From an uncultured Aquimarina sp. (lineage in GTDB: Bacteria; Bacteroidota; Bacteroidia; Flavobacteriales; Flavobacteriaceae): 64,000 nt of DNA. Numbering within the stretch: position 1 is the first letter of the stretch; the number at the start of each line of letters is the position of its first letter. The notes under the pieces were generated by a model, which did not search any database, had not been told where the DNA came from, and saw only the letters and a program-made list of their open reading frames with translations. The DNA lies in contig CANMSL010000014.1 in NCBI GenBank assembly GCA_947500505.1, forward strand, positions 1 to 64,000. Direction: 5' to 3'. The position numbers and the translations under genes were made by a program. Of this stretch, positions 45,172 to 54,095 are shown piece after piece.

Positions 45172-45558
45172 ATGAAAACCCCAATACTATTATTATCTCT
45201 ATGCGCACTAACTTTATTAAGTTGCGGCGGAAGTGATGATAGCACCGAAATACCCGTAATTCCAATTGATCCGGATCCAATTCCGGGACAAATCTCAACA
45301 TACACCGATCATGTAAAAACAATCATAGATACCAATTGCATCGAATGCCATGGTGATCCACTGGATCAAGGTGCTATTATGATGCTATTGACATATGATC
45401 AGGTTGTAGACGCTGTAAACAACAGAGGATTGTTTAATAGAATAGGCACGATGGGTATTAACACTGTCATGCCTCCACCAGAAGAAGGAGGAAGACTTCC
45501 TCAAACCACTATAGACATTATCGAAGATTGGATAGCTGATGGGCTTTTAGAACAGTAG
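45172..45558 (+). CDS. Monohaem cytochrome c-like lipoprotein
   Basis: A 128-residue lipoprotein (LLSLCALTLLSC, Cys 18) with one haem-binding CxxCH, CIECH at about residue 61, and a distal methionine in NTVMPPPEEGG. The spacing is that of small class I cytochromes (often annotated cytochrome c or DUF with Planctomycete-type). It probably carries electrons in the periplasm. It stands alone, about 90 bp after the thioesterase. Confidence 0.88.
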   Translation: MKTPILLLSLCALTLLSCGGSDDSTEIPVIPIDPDPIPGQISTYTDHVKTIIDTNCIECHGDPLDQGAIMMLLTYDQVVDAVNNRGLFNRIGTMGINTVMPPPEEGGRLPQTTIDIIEDWIADGLLEQ

Positions 45559-45639
45559 CCGTTTTAAGCACTTTCAAATCCATTTTTAGTAGCTGATATT
45601 TAACAGATAGAATCGCTACTGAAAAGCTTAATAAAATCA

Positions 45640-46437
45640 ATGAACTTATTTAAAAAATTATTTAGCTCGCGGCAAAAACTTAATAAAGATTCTAAAAAAC
45701 AAGAATCACCGGAAAATCCAACTGAATTGTTAATGGTAAAGTTGTTTTTTGGAGATGTTCCTAGTTTAGATGATGAGCTAATCGAAAAGGAATTAAGACT
45801 AAGGTTTAACAAAATAGAGTTTCCTGAAACTTACGACAAAAAATCAAATTCTAGGCATTACTTTTTTAAAGACTATGAAGTGAAATTTCCCGAGGGAAAC
45901 ATTCCTGCTCAAGCCACTATATTATTACCTAATGAACATAAAGTTGATTATTCGGAACTAACCACTTCTTGTAGACAATCCTGGAATTGGCGGAAAGCGG
46001 AAGAAACTGTTAAAAAATGTTCTTATGAAGTTTTAATTACCGACGTAATGTCAAGAAATTTAGATCACAAATTAAGAATTGAGTATTTTCAAAAATTTGC
46101 ATCTAGTATAGTTTCCGCTATGAAACCAGCTGCTGTTTGGGTTAGAAATAGTGAAGTCATCTTAACTCCTTCAGACTTTATAAAAAAAAGTAGTCAAAAT
46201 AATTATCAAAATATAAATACCTTTATGAATGTTCGCCTCTTCAATATCCAAGAAACAGAGGACGAAATAATAATGGATACTTTGGGATTACATTCATTGG
46301 GACTACCTGATTTTGAGTTTCGATTTACAAATTGTGACCCCCAAAAAATTGCTGGACTTCTATTTAACTATAGTAATTACATCTTTGAAAACGGTGTCGT
46401 TATTGAACACGGAAATACAATTGAAGGAATCGAATAA
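45640..46437 (+). CDS. DUF4261 protein
   Basis: A 265-residue cytosolic protein. The C-terminal half contains the DUF4261 ending (TLGLHSLGLPDFEFRF, then the PQKIAGLLFNYSNYIFENG helix). The N-terminal half has DDELIEKELRLRFN and ATILLPNEHKVDYSELTTSCRQSW. DUF4261 genes are common beside polymorphic toxin and immunity loci and in general; their function is unknown. It is monocistronic here. Confidence 0.75.
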   Translation: MNLFKKLFSSRQKLNKDSKKQESPENPTELLMVKLFFGDVPSLDDELIEKELRLRFNKIEFPETYDKKSNSRHYFFKDYEVKFPEGNIPAQATILLPNEHKVDYSELTTSCRQSWNWRKAEETVKKCSYEVLITDVMSRNLDHKLRIEYFQKFASSIVSAMKPAAVWVRNSEVILTPSDFIKKSSQNNYQNINTFMNVRLFNIQETEDEIIMDTLGLHSLGLPDFEFRFTNCDPQKIAGLLFNYSNYIFENGVVIEHGNTIEGIE

Positions 46438-46533
46438 AATCAAAAATGGAAATGCTTTTTTAATCATTCTCAACTTGAACCTGGTAGCATTATAATAGGA
46501 ATAAACACTAATAGCTAACAGCGCTTAAACAAT

Positions 46534-47016
46534 TTCAAACCAAAAACTGAAACAGATCCGGTTTTATAGTTAAAATGATTACCAATATTTCTTCCAATTC
46601 CCCAGGTTGCACCTAAAAAAGGATTATTTAAATTGTTTTTTTCAAGCTCTGAAATTTCACAACCATAACAACTAACTCGTAGCGAGAAAAAATCACCACT
46701 ATTACCATCTATTCTTTTACTTTGGCTTATCCTCTTATTCAAATTATATTACCATCTAGGTTCTATTGTTATCGAAAATGTAGTGTTTTAAGATACATTT
46801 TCATCGTCAAAAAAAACACCTGTGTCACTTATTCCTGCTTCACGTTGCAGGGCTATTTGACTAGAGATTTTTAACTCATTGTAAAACTGCAACACACTGA
46901 AAAATTCCAGTTTGAATACCAAATACTGATTTTTCTACTGATGCTTTTTGTACCTTTTGTGAAACTCCAATAAAAGAACTAAGGACTAATAACGAAACAA
47001 CAACTCCTTTTTTCAT
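46534..47016 (-). pseudogene. Decayed outer-membrane barrel protein gene, 3' end fused to a copy of the ilvA end
   Basis: The minus strand opens at 47014-47016 with MKKGVVVSLLVLSSFIGVSQ (signal peptide) and EKSVFGIQTGIF. It then shifts frame several times through FYNELKISSQIALQREAG and IEPRW to SQSKRIDGNSGDFFSLRV and TWGIGRNIGNHFNYKTG. This order is typical of small Flavobacterial barrel proteins. After KTG, in place of the last strands, the DNA switches to a 26-bp match of the ilvA 3' end (46539-46564). Several stops and shifts mean it makes no functional product. Confidence 0.82.
46539..46564 (-). repeat. 26-bp direct repeat of the ilvA 3' end
   Basis: Identical to 48490-48515, the last codons of ilvA (KPDLFQFLV and stop). 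The repeat brackets the AraC regulator gene and the decayed barrel gene lies across its left end. Confidence 0.9.
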
Positions 47017-47113
47017 TTTTACTTTTATCGATTTATTGATGTAAAAGTATCAGGATTAAAAAAAAGAGTGATTTTAGTACTAGAGAAGTGCTAAAATATT
47101 GAAATTACACCAA

Positions 47114-48202
47114 TCAGGACGTTTTTTGAAGCTTTCTATAGGCGCCTGGAGACATACCCAAACTGGTATTAAAAGTTTTATAAAAAGCACTCTTAGATTT
47201 AAAACCAGCTTCCAAGCCAATAGCCTCTATAGAATATTTATTGAACACAGGATTATGCAATAGGTTTTTAGCAGCTTCAATTCGATATTCATTTACAAAC
47301 TGAATCACGCTCTTATTGATTTCCTGATTTATAATCTGTGATAAATATCCTTCGCTTGTTTCTAATCGAGTTGCCAAATCTAATCGACTTAAAAGAGGGT
47401 TTTTAAATAATTCTTCTTCTTCCATCAATGTATATAGCTGTGTAATAATTTTGGAAACAGTGGTTTCGTTTATTCGCTTTTTTGTATTATCGACCTTTCC
47501 TGAAATTAAATATCGATGTATCTCTTCCTTTTGAACTATAATCTGTAGTTTGAATATACCATAATATAATATCCACCATAATAAAAAGGAAAGTAGTATC
47601 CATAGAAAGTTCATAGCATATGCTGAATCATATATATAAAACTCTATATTAGACAAAAGCCAGCACATAATAATGCATATGAGAAAAAGGTTTAATCGTA
47701 ATAACCAACCCCTTTTTTCTTCTGAAATAGAATTAGACCTTTTAATTAGATTCCTTCCCCACAAGATTAAGAAGATATTGTAAATGAGAGATCCTTGATC
47801 CTTTATATCAAACACCAAACTATCGATATCTGAATAATAAATATTAAAGCCTTCCTGTAAAAAAACAGTAGAAATTTCAATTATCAGAGAGCTAAAGAAG
47901 GGAAAATACAACCATTTGTACCAGCCTTTTTTAAGATATTCATGCTGAATTTGAAGTAGAAAATAGGTAAATAAAGTAACTGCAACCAAAAACTCAAATG
48001 CAAAATTGGATAAAAGTTCTAAAATCCCATATTCCGGATCATTCCAACTTAAAAAGGTTAAAATTGCTATTAGGAATATTGATAAAGAAAGGTAGTTATT
48101 CGCACGACTTCTGTAAAAAGAAGTAGTAACTAATGAGATACTAATAAAGCAGCCTACAATTACACTTGCTAGAATCGTGAAATCTAATACTGTTGCGTTC
48201 AA
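47114..48202 (-). CDS. AraC-type regulator with membrane-embedded N-terminus
   Basis: A 362-residue protein. About seven hydrophobic helices fill residues 1-215 (FTILASVIVGCFISISLV, YLSLSIFLIAILTFLSW and so on). The C-terminus is a double HTH_18 AraC domain (EYRIEAAKNLLHNP, SIEAIGLEAGFKSKSAFYKTFNTSLGMSPGAYRKL). The frame opens with TTG at 48202. Membrane-bound AraC regulators of this type are frequent in Bacteroidetes. No target is evident. It lies in a segment bounded by the ilvA-end repeats, so it may have been inserted there. Confidence 0.88.
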   Translation of the reverse strand: MNATVLDFTILASVIVGCFISISLVTTSFYRSRANNYLSLSIFLIAILTFLSWNDPEYGILELLSNFAFEFLVAVTLFTYFLLQIQHEYLKKGWYKWLYFPFFSSLIIEISTVFLQEGFNIYYSDIDSLVFDIKDQGSLIYNIFLILWGRNLIKRSNSISEEKRGWLLRLNLFLICIIMCWLLSNIEFYIYDSAYAMNFLWILLSFLLWWILYYGIFKLQIIVQKEEIHRYLISGKVDNTKKRINETTVSKIITQLYTLMEEEELFKNPLLSRLDLATRLETSEGYLSQIINQEINKSVIQFVNEYRIEAAKNLLHNPVFNKYSIEAIGLEAGFKSKSAFYKTFNTSLGMSPGAYRKLQKTS

Positions 48203-48485
48203 TCTTTGTAGAAATTAAGTACACCTAAAATTGCTGTTATGAAAATTTGCCAACTAACCGAAAACTCCATACTGAAATGCTTTGTAATTAGTTTTCCCAA
48301 TTTTGAATGCAGATTTATTTTGATGTATTCGTTACCGTTCAAACTAGAAGAGAATACAATGTAAGAAGACTCGTATTAATTTAGAATGTTACAAATATAT
48401 CCTATTTGGTATTAGATAACATTTAGGAAAAATGATACCGGTTGATTAATAATTTTACAGAAGATTTTAAAAGTATCGTTTTTAT

Positions 48486-49751
48486 CTACACCAAAAACTG
48501 AAACAGATCCGGTTTATCATTTAGATAATCCCCGAAAAAATTATGCTTCTTCATTCTGGAAATAAGAGGTTGCAGATCATTTTTATCTTTGAGTTCGATT
48601 CCCACTACGGCAGGACCATTTTCTCTACTCGATTTTTTAGAATACTCAAAATGAGTAATATCATCATTAGGTCCTAAAATTTCTCCAACAAACTGTTTTA
48701 AAGCGCCAGCTCTTTGAGGAAAGCGTACAATAAAATAATGTTTTAAATCTGCATACAATAATGCACGCTCTTTAATTTCAGCAGTACGGGTAATATCATT
48801 ATTGCTTCCGCTTACTATACAGACTACATTTTTACCTTTTATTTTATCCTTGTAAAACTCTAGAGCAGCAAGGGTCAATGCTCCTGCTGGCTCTACCACA
48901 ATAGCATCTCGATTGTATAAATCCAAAATTGTCTGACATACCAACCCTTCCGGAACTGTGATCATATCGGATAGATAGGTTTTGCAAATTTCAAAATTTA
49001 AATCTCCTACCTTTTGTACCGCGGCACCATCGATAAACTTATCGATATCAAAAATTTCGGTGTTCTTTTTTTGCTGTATTGACCTTAGCATTGAAGGCGC
49101 TCCTTTGGGTTCAACACCAATAATTTTGGTTTTTGGTGATAATGCTTTCATAGCACCACATAGACCAGAAGCAAGACCTCCTCCACCCACTGCCACAAAT
49201 ATGTAGTCGATTGAGTGATCTACTTGTTTAAAAATCTCTAATCCAATAGTTCCCTGTCCTTCAATTGTTTTGGGATCATCAAATGGATGGACAAAGATTT
49301 TTCCTTCAGCGATACATATGTTTTTTGCAGCTTTGGAAGCATCATCAAAACTGTCGCCTTCTAAAACAACTGTCACATATTCTCCACCAAACATCTTGGT
49401 TTGTTCCACTTTTTGTTTAGGAGTAACAGATGGCATATAAATTGTTCCCTGAATTTCTAAATGATTACAGGCAAAAGCTACTCCCTGTGCATGATTTCCT
49501 GCGCTGGCACACACCACTCCTCTGGTTAGTTCTTCTTTTGATAGGGAACTGATTTTATTAAAAGCTCCCCGGATTTTGTAGGATCTCACTCGCTGCAGAT
49601 CTTCTCTTTTAAGGAGCACATTAGAATCGTACATTTTAGAATACCGAATACTATTCATCAAAGGAGTAACCATAGAAACCTTTTTGATGGTGGTGGCTGC
49701 TTTCTGTATATCATCTAATTCCGGAAAATATGTGGTTACTTCTGTATTCAC
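48486..49751 (-). CDS. ilvA: Threonine deaminase (L-threonine ammonia-lyase)
   Basis: A 421-residue PLP enzyme converting threonine to 2-oxobutanoate, the first step towards isoleucine. The PLP lysine lies in SYKIRGAFNKI (~residue 53), the phosphate loop is VGGGGLASGL, and SAGNHAQGVAFAC is present. The C-terminal regulatory domain is a single ACT-like segment (HYFIVRFPQRAGALKQFV), as in the short-form biosynthetic enzymes. It is the last gene of the ilv operon, about 290 bp after ilvC, with palindromic repeats between them. Confidence 0.96.
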   Translation of the reverse strand: MNTEVTTYFPELDDIQKAATTIKKVSMVTPLMNSIRYSKMYDSNVLLKREDLQRVRSYKIRGAFNKISSLSKEELTRGVVCASAGNHAQGVAFACNHLEIQGTIYMPSVTPKQKVEQTKMFGGEYVTVVLEGDSFDDASKAAKNICIAEGKIFVHPFDDPKTIEGQGTIGLEIFKQVDHSIDYIFVAVGGGGLASGLCGAMKALSPKTKIIGVEPKGAPSMLRSIQQKKNTEIFDIDKFIDGAAVQKVGDLNFEICKTYLSDMITVPEGLVCQTILDLYNRDAIVVEPAGALTLAALEFYKDKIKGKNVVCIVSGSNNDITRTAEIKERALLYADLKHYFIVRFPQRAGALKQFVGEILGPNDDITHFEYSKKSSRENGPAVVGIELKDKNDLQPLISRMKKHNFFGDYLNDKPDLFQFLV

Positions 49752-49859
49752 TATTATAGTTTTTTATATTCTGAAGGCATTCGCCAGGCTGAGTCCATCA
49801 AAGATTACACAATACACATCTCAAAAAACTTCGACAGACCCAACTAGACAAATAAATTA

Positions 49860-50005
49860 TTTGAAGCGTCATTTCGAGTGATTTTTCGTAATAAAATGAA
49901 GAAAAATTGCCTGTCTGCCCAGCCAGGTAGATATCGAGAAACGCTTCAACTATTCAAAATCTTATTCTCGATACCCTCCAGAGGCGGGCAGGCACTTCTC
50001 CTCAC
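49860..50005. repeat. REP-like palindromic cluster between ilvC and ilvA
   Basis: Inverted motifs TATCGAGAA / TTCTCGATA and GCCTGTCTGCCC / GCGGGCAGGC in about 150 bp, plus a CGTCGAAGTACTCGAA motif. Such blocks are typical extragenic repeats of Flavobacteria and may form mRNA hairpins that lower ilvA expression relative to ilvC. Confidence 0.6.
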
Positions 50006-50037
50006 GTCGAAGTACTCGAATTAACGCTTTTTTTATA

Positions 50038-51516
50038 TTACATTATTATAGGCTTCATAGCCGTCATAGAAGCTCTTAATCTAGCTCCTACAGTTTCTAT
50101 AGGGTGGTTTCTCAACGATGCATTTACTTCAATCAATTTTGCATTATCCACTCCATTACTTTTACCCGCATCATACGCTTTACCAATTACATCGGTATCG
50201 ATCTTTTTCATAAAATCACTCAATAACGGCTTACAGGCGTGGTCAAATAAATAACATCCGTATTCTGCGGTGTCAGAAATCACCCTATTCATTTCGAACA
50301 ATTTCTTACGAGCAATCGTATTGGCAATCAGAGGGGTTTCGTGCAGCGACTCATAGTATGCAGATTCTTCAATAATACCGGAAGAAGTCATAGCTTCAAA
50401 GGCAAGCTCTACTCCTGCTCTTACCATAGCAACCATCAGCACTCCGTGGTCATAAAATTCTTGTTCAGAAATCTCCACATCCCCGGCAGGGGTTTTTTCG
50501 AACGCAGTTTCTCCTGTTGCTGCTCTCCACGATAATAGATTTTTATCATCATTAGCCCAATCCCCCATCATGGTTTTAGAAAAATGACCATCAATAATAT
50601 CATCCATATGTTTCTGAAATAATGGACGCATAATATCTTTTAACTCTTCAGAAAGCTCAAATGCCTTAATTTTAGAAGGATTAGACAATCGATCCATCAT
50701 ATTGGTAATACCTCCATATTTTAATCCTTCCGTTATGGTTTCCCATCCATACTGAATTAATTTGGATGCATATCCAGGATCAATTCCCTTTTCTACCATC
50801 TTATCAAAGCATAAGATAGAACCTGTCTGCAAAAGTCCGCAAAGGATTGTTTGCTCACCCATCAAATCTGATTTCACTTCTGCTACGAAAGAAGATTCTA
50901 ACACACCCGCTCGATCGCCACCGGTTCCTACTGCATATGCTTTGGCCTGTGCTAGTCCGTGCCCCTGAGGATCATTTTCAGGATGTACCGCAATAAGTGT
51001 TGGTACTCCAAATCCTCTTTTGTATTCCTCTCTGACCTCAGAACCCGGGCATTTTGGGGCCACCATAATTACAGTAAGATCCTCTCTAATCTGCATTCCT
51101 TCTTCTACAATATTAAATCCGTGCGAATACGATAAAGTTGCGCCTTTCTTCATTAAAGGCATCACTGTATGTACTACTTGTGTATGTTGTTTATCCGGAG
51201 TAAGATTGATCACCACATCAGCGTTTGGCACTAATTCTTCGTACGTTCCTACGGGAAATCCATTCTCAGTAGCATTCTTATAGGATTGCCTTTTTTCTTT
51301 GATTGCAGCTTCCCGAAGCGTATATGAAATATCCAATCCCGAATCTCTCATATTCAATCCCTGATTTAGTCCTTGTGCTCCGCAACCTACAATTACTATT
51401 TTTTTTCCTTTCAATTCATTCACTCCGTCGGTAAATTCAGACGAATCCATGAATCTACATTTTCCTAGTTGTGCTAATTGATCTCTTAATGATAGCGTAT
51501 TAAAATAATTTGCCAT
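50038..51516 (-). CDS. ilvC: Ketol-acid reductoisomerase, class II
   Basis: A 492-residue enzyme, the long (class II) form as in E. coli, that isomerises and reduces acetolactate or acetohydroxybutyrate. The NADPH fold shows GKKIVIVGCGAQGLNQGLN (GCGAQG). The metal-binding and knot domains include LTPDKQH, GPKCPG-like APKCPGSEVREEY, and duplicated C-terminal repeats typical of the class. It is in the ilv operon between ilvN and ilvA. Confidence 0.96.
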   Translation of the reverse strand: MANYFNTLSLRDQLAQLGKCRFMDSSEFTDGVNELKGKKIVIVGCGAQGLNQGLNMRDSGLDISYTLREAAIKEKRQSYKNATENGFPVGTYEELVPNADVVINLTPDKQHTQVVHTVMPLMKKGATLSYSHGFNIVEEGMQIREDLTVIMVAPKCPGSEVREEYKRGFGVPTLIAVHPENDPQGHGLAQAKAYAVGTGGDRAGVLESSFVAEVKSDLMGEQTILCGLLQTGSILCFDKMVEKGIDPGYASKLIQYGWETITEGLKYGGITNMMDRLSNPSKIKAFELSEELKDIMRPLFQKHMDDIIDGHFSKTMMGDWANDDKNLLSWRAATGETAFEKTPAGDVEISEQEFYDHGVLMVAMVRAGVELAFEAMTSSGIIEESAYYESLHETPLIANTIARKKLFEMNRVISDTAEYGCYLFDHACKPLLSDFMKKIDTDVIGKAYDAGKSNGVDNAKLIEVNASLRNHPIETVGARLRASMTAMKPIIM

Positions 51517-51639
51517 TTCCTTCTTTAATTTGTGTTACTTCCGCTTCTACGGAAATCTATTTAATTTTGACTTTAGTTGTTTTATTGATTTGGGTGTATC
51601 CTTCTCGCTAAACGATCAGGTCGGGCTATTCGCTATATC

Positions 51640-51691
51640 TTTTTAATCTGTCATAAACCCTTCGACTCCGCTCAGGCATACAGATTGAAAA
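51640..51691. repeat. Inverted repeat carrying a CTTCGACTCCGCTCAGG element, between ilvN and ilvC
   Basis: Outer arms CTTTTTAATCTGT / CAGATTGAAAAGG flank the central palindromic REP-like core. It can fold into a long intercistronic hairpin in the ilv mRNA. Confidence 0.6.
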
Positions 51692-51709
51692 GGATGCCGC
51701 TACTATCCC

Positions 51710-52243
51710 TTACACGGTTTCTTCAGCAAACTCTTCTAACATAGATGAGATATTCATTTTCTCTTTCGTCACCGCTATTCTTCCAGATCTGGTAAACTGC
51801 ATTAATCCATATGGTTCCAGTTTACGGTATAATGCATCTACTTCTCTTCTTCTCCCTGTTTTCTCCAATACAAAAAATTCTGGAGTTACCGTGACGATAT
51901 TTGCATTACTATTTTTTATTACATTCTGAATCTGACGTTCTTCAAACAATAGTTTTGATGCAATTTTAAACAAAGCCGTTTCCTGATAAATAATATCTTC
52001 TTCTTTATGATAAAACGCTTTAATGACTTCAATTTGTTTTTCTATCTGACCCACGATCTTTTTTACCTGTTCTTCTGTGACTTTAACAGCAATAGTAAAA
52101 CGAAAGACATCTTTAATTTCAGATTGAGAAGCCGTCATGCTATCCAGGTTGATATGTCGCTTCAGAAAAATTGCAGAAATCCTATTTAGCAATCCTATAT
52201 TATTTTCGGTATATACCGATATTGTAAAATTTTCTTTGTCCAT
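51710..52243 (-). CDS. ilvN: Acetolactate synthase regulatory (small) subunit
   Basis: A 177-residue protein with an N-terminal ACT domain (FTISVYTENNIGLLNRISAIF, with the GLL-R-I core) and the C-terminal domain typical of the long IlvH-type small subunits. It binds valine and controls the catalytic subunit. It begins 2 bp after ilvB, so translation is coupled. Confidence 0.94.
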   Translation of the reverse strand: MDKENFTISVYTENNIGLLNRISAIFLKRHINLDSMTASQSEIKDVFRFTIAVKVTEEQVKKIVGQIEKQIEVIKAFYHKEEDIIYQETALFKIASKLLFEERQIQNVIKNSNANIVTVTPEFFVLEKTGRRREVDALYRKLEPYGLMQFTRSGRIAVTKEKMNISSMLEEFAEETV

Positions 52244-52245
52244 AA

Positions 52246-53979
52246 TTACTCAAGTCTTATATCTGAAACTGAAGCTCCTGTCGGAATCATCGGGAACACA
52301 TTATTTTCCTTTTCTACACAAACTTCCAAAAAGTAAGGCTCTTTCGAGGCGATCATTTCTTTAATTGCCGTTTGCAGTTCTTCTCTTTTTGTTACTCTTT
52401 TAGCTTCTATATGATATCCTTTAGCGATCGTCACAAAATCTGGATTTACCATTTCGGTAGAAGCGTACCGTTTATCAAAAAATAACTGTTGCCATTGACG
52501 CACCATTCCTAAAAAGTCATTATTGAGGACAACAATTTTTACAGGTACCCTCGTTTGGAAAATGGTCCCTAATTCTTGTATGGTCATTTGATACCCTCCA
52601 TCGCCAATGATAGCGACCACTTCTCTTTCCGGCGCTCCCATTTTAGCTCCAATAGCAGCTGGTAATGCAAATCCCATAGTTCCTAAACCGCCGGATGTGA
52701 CATTGCTTTTTGTTTTTATAAACTCTGCATACCTGCAAGCAATCATTTGATGTTGTCCCACATCCGAAACAATAACAGCATCTCCTTTAGTTTCTTCATT
52801 AATTCCTCTAAGCACTTCTCCCATAGAAAGACCCTCTTTAGAAGGATACAACTCCTCTTTTATCACTTTATCATATTCTATGGTATCAAAATCCTTGAAC
52901 TTTTGTAACCAGGATTCATGGGTATTAGGCTGAACTAAGGAAAGGATATCCGACAGGGTATTTTTTACGTTACCCATTACAGCTACATCCGCTTCTACAT
53001 TTTTATTTACTTCTGCAGGATCAATCTCAAAATGAATGATTTTGGCTTGTTTTGCATAGGTTTCCAGATTACCTGTAACACGATCATCAAAACGCATACC
53101 TATTGCCAGCAACAAATCACATTCATTGGTTAGTTTATTAGGTCCATAATTACCGTGCATGCCTACCATACCCACATTAAGAGGATGTGCTGTAGGTAAT
53201 GCTGATAATCCAAGAATAGTCCAGGCAGATGGAATACCGGTTTTTTCAATAAAACGCTGTAACTCTTCTTCTGCTTCGCCAAGAATTACGCCCTGACCGA
53301 AAACGATCATCGGTTTTTTTGATTTATTAATTAAATCCGTAGCTTTTTCTAATGTTGCAGGATCTGTTTCAGGAACCGGCTGATAGCTTCGTACTCCTTT
53401 GCATTTAGAATACTTAAAATCCAGTTCTCCAAACTGAGCGTCTTTTGTTATATCAATCAAAACAGGACCCGGACGACCTGAACGTGCGATATAAAATGCT
53501 TTGGCTAACACGGAGGGTATATCTTCAGCTTTGGTTACCTGATGATTCCATTTAGTAATCGGTGTAGAAATCCCTATAATATCCGTTTCCTGAAATGCAT
53601 CAGATCCCAGTAAATGAGAACCTACCTGTCCTGTGATACAAACCAATGGTGTAGAATCAATCTGCGCATCTGCAATTCCGGTCACAAAATTAGTTGCGCC
53701 CGGACCTGATGTCGCAATGGCAACACCAACCTTACCGCTGGTTCTGGCATATCCCTGAGCTGCGTGCGTAGCACCCTGTTCGTGTCGGGTAAGTACGTGG
53801 TGTAATTTATCCTGAAACTTATACAATTCATCATATACCGGCATGATTGCTCCGCCGGGATATCCATAAATTAGATCTACACCTTCTGCCAGCAGACAAT
53901 GTATTACTGCTTCTGCACCAGTCATTATACCCGTGGTTTGTTTGGTTTCTTTTTCTATTATTTGCGTTTGTGTTTCCAT
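52246..53979 (-). CDS. ilvB: Acetolactate synthase catalytic subunit
   Basis: A 577-residue thiamine-diphosphate enzyme condensing two pyruvates, or pyruvate and 2-oxobutanoate. Motifs are GYPGGAIMPVYDEL, the catalytic glutamate in RHEQGATHAAQGYAR, GTMGFALPAAIGA and the ThDP/Mg motif GDGGYQMTIQELGT with DNN-like LNNDFLGMV. Length and domain order match the AHAS large subunit. It is third in transcription order behind the leader region and ilvD, and gap to ilvD is 116 bp. Confidence 0.97.
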   Translation of the reverse strand: METQTQIIEKETKQTTGIMTGAEAVIHCLLAEGVDLIYGYPGGAIMPVYDELYKFQDKLHHVLTRHEQGATHAAQGYARTSGKVGVAIATSGPGATNFVTGIADAQIDSTPLVCITGQVGSHLLGSDAFQETDIIGISTPITKWNHQVTKAEDIPSVLAKAFYIARSGRPGPVLIDITKDAQFGELDFKYSKCKGVRSYQPVPETDPATLEKATDLINKSKKPMIVFGQGVILGEAEEELQRFIEKTGIPSAWTILGLSALPTAHPLNVGMVGMHGNYGPNKLTNECDLLLAIGMRFDDRVTGNLETYAKQAKIIHFEIDPAEVNKNVEADVAVMGNVKNTLSDILSLVQPNTHESWLQKFKDFDTIEYDKVIKEELYPSKEGLSMGEVLRGINEETKGDAVIVSDVGQHQMIACRYAEFIKTKSNVTSGGLGTMGFALPAAIGAKMGAPEREVVAIIGDGGYQMTIQELGTIFQTRVPVKIVVLNNDFLGMVRQWQQLFFDKRYASTEMVNPDFVTIAKGYHIEAKRVTKREELQTAIKEMIASKEPYFLEVCVEKENNVFPMIPTGASVSDIRLE

Positions 53980-54095
53980 TACGCTTTATTTTTATTTGGA
54001 ATCCCGATTTTTAATCAAAACCCGGAACTTTTTTAGATTCTGACCTTCGCCAGAATGACAATTATTGAAATCAATGCTTCGCATTGAAATTTTAT

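Noticed and set aside
46515..46742. 75-codon minus-strand frame as a separate gene
   Set aside because: Its content is the middle of a frameshifted barrel protein, so it is part of the pseudogene at 46534-47016.
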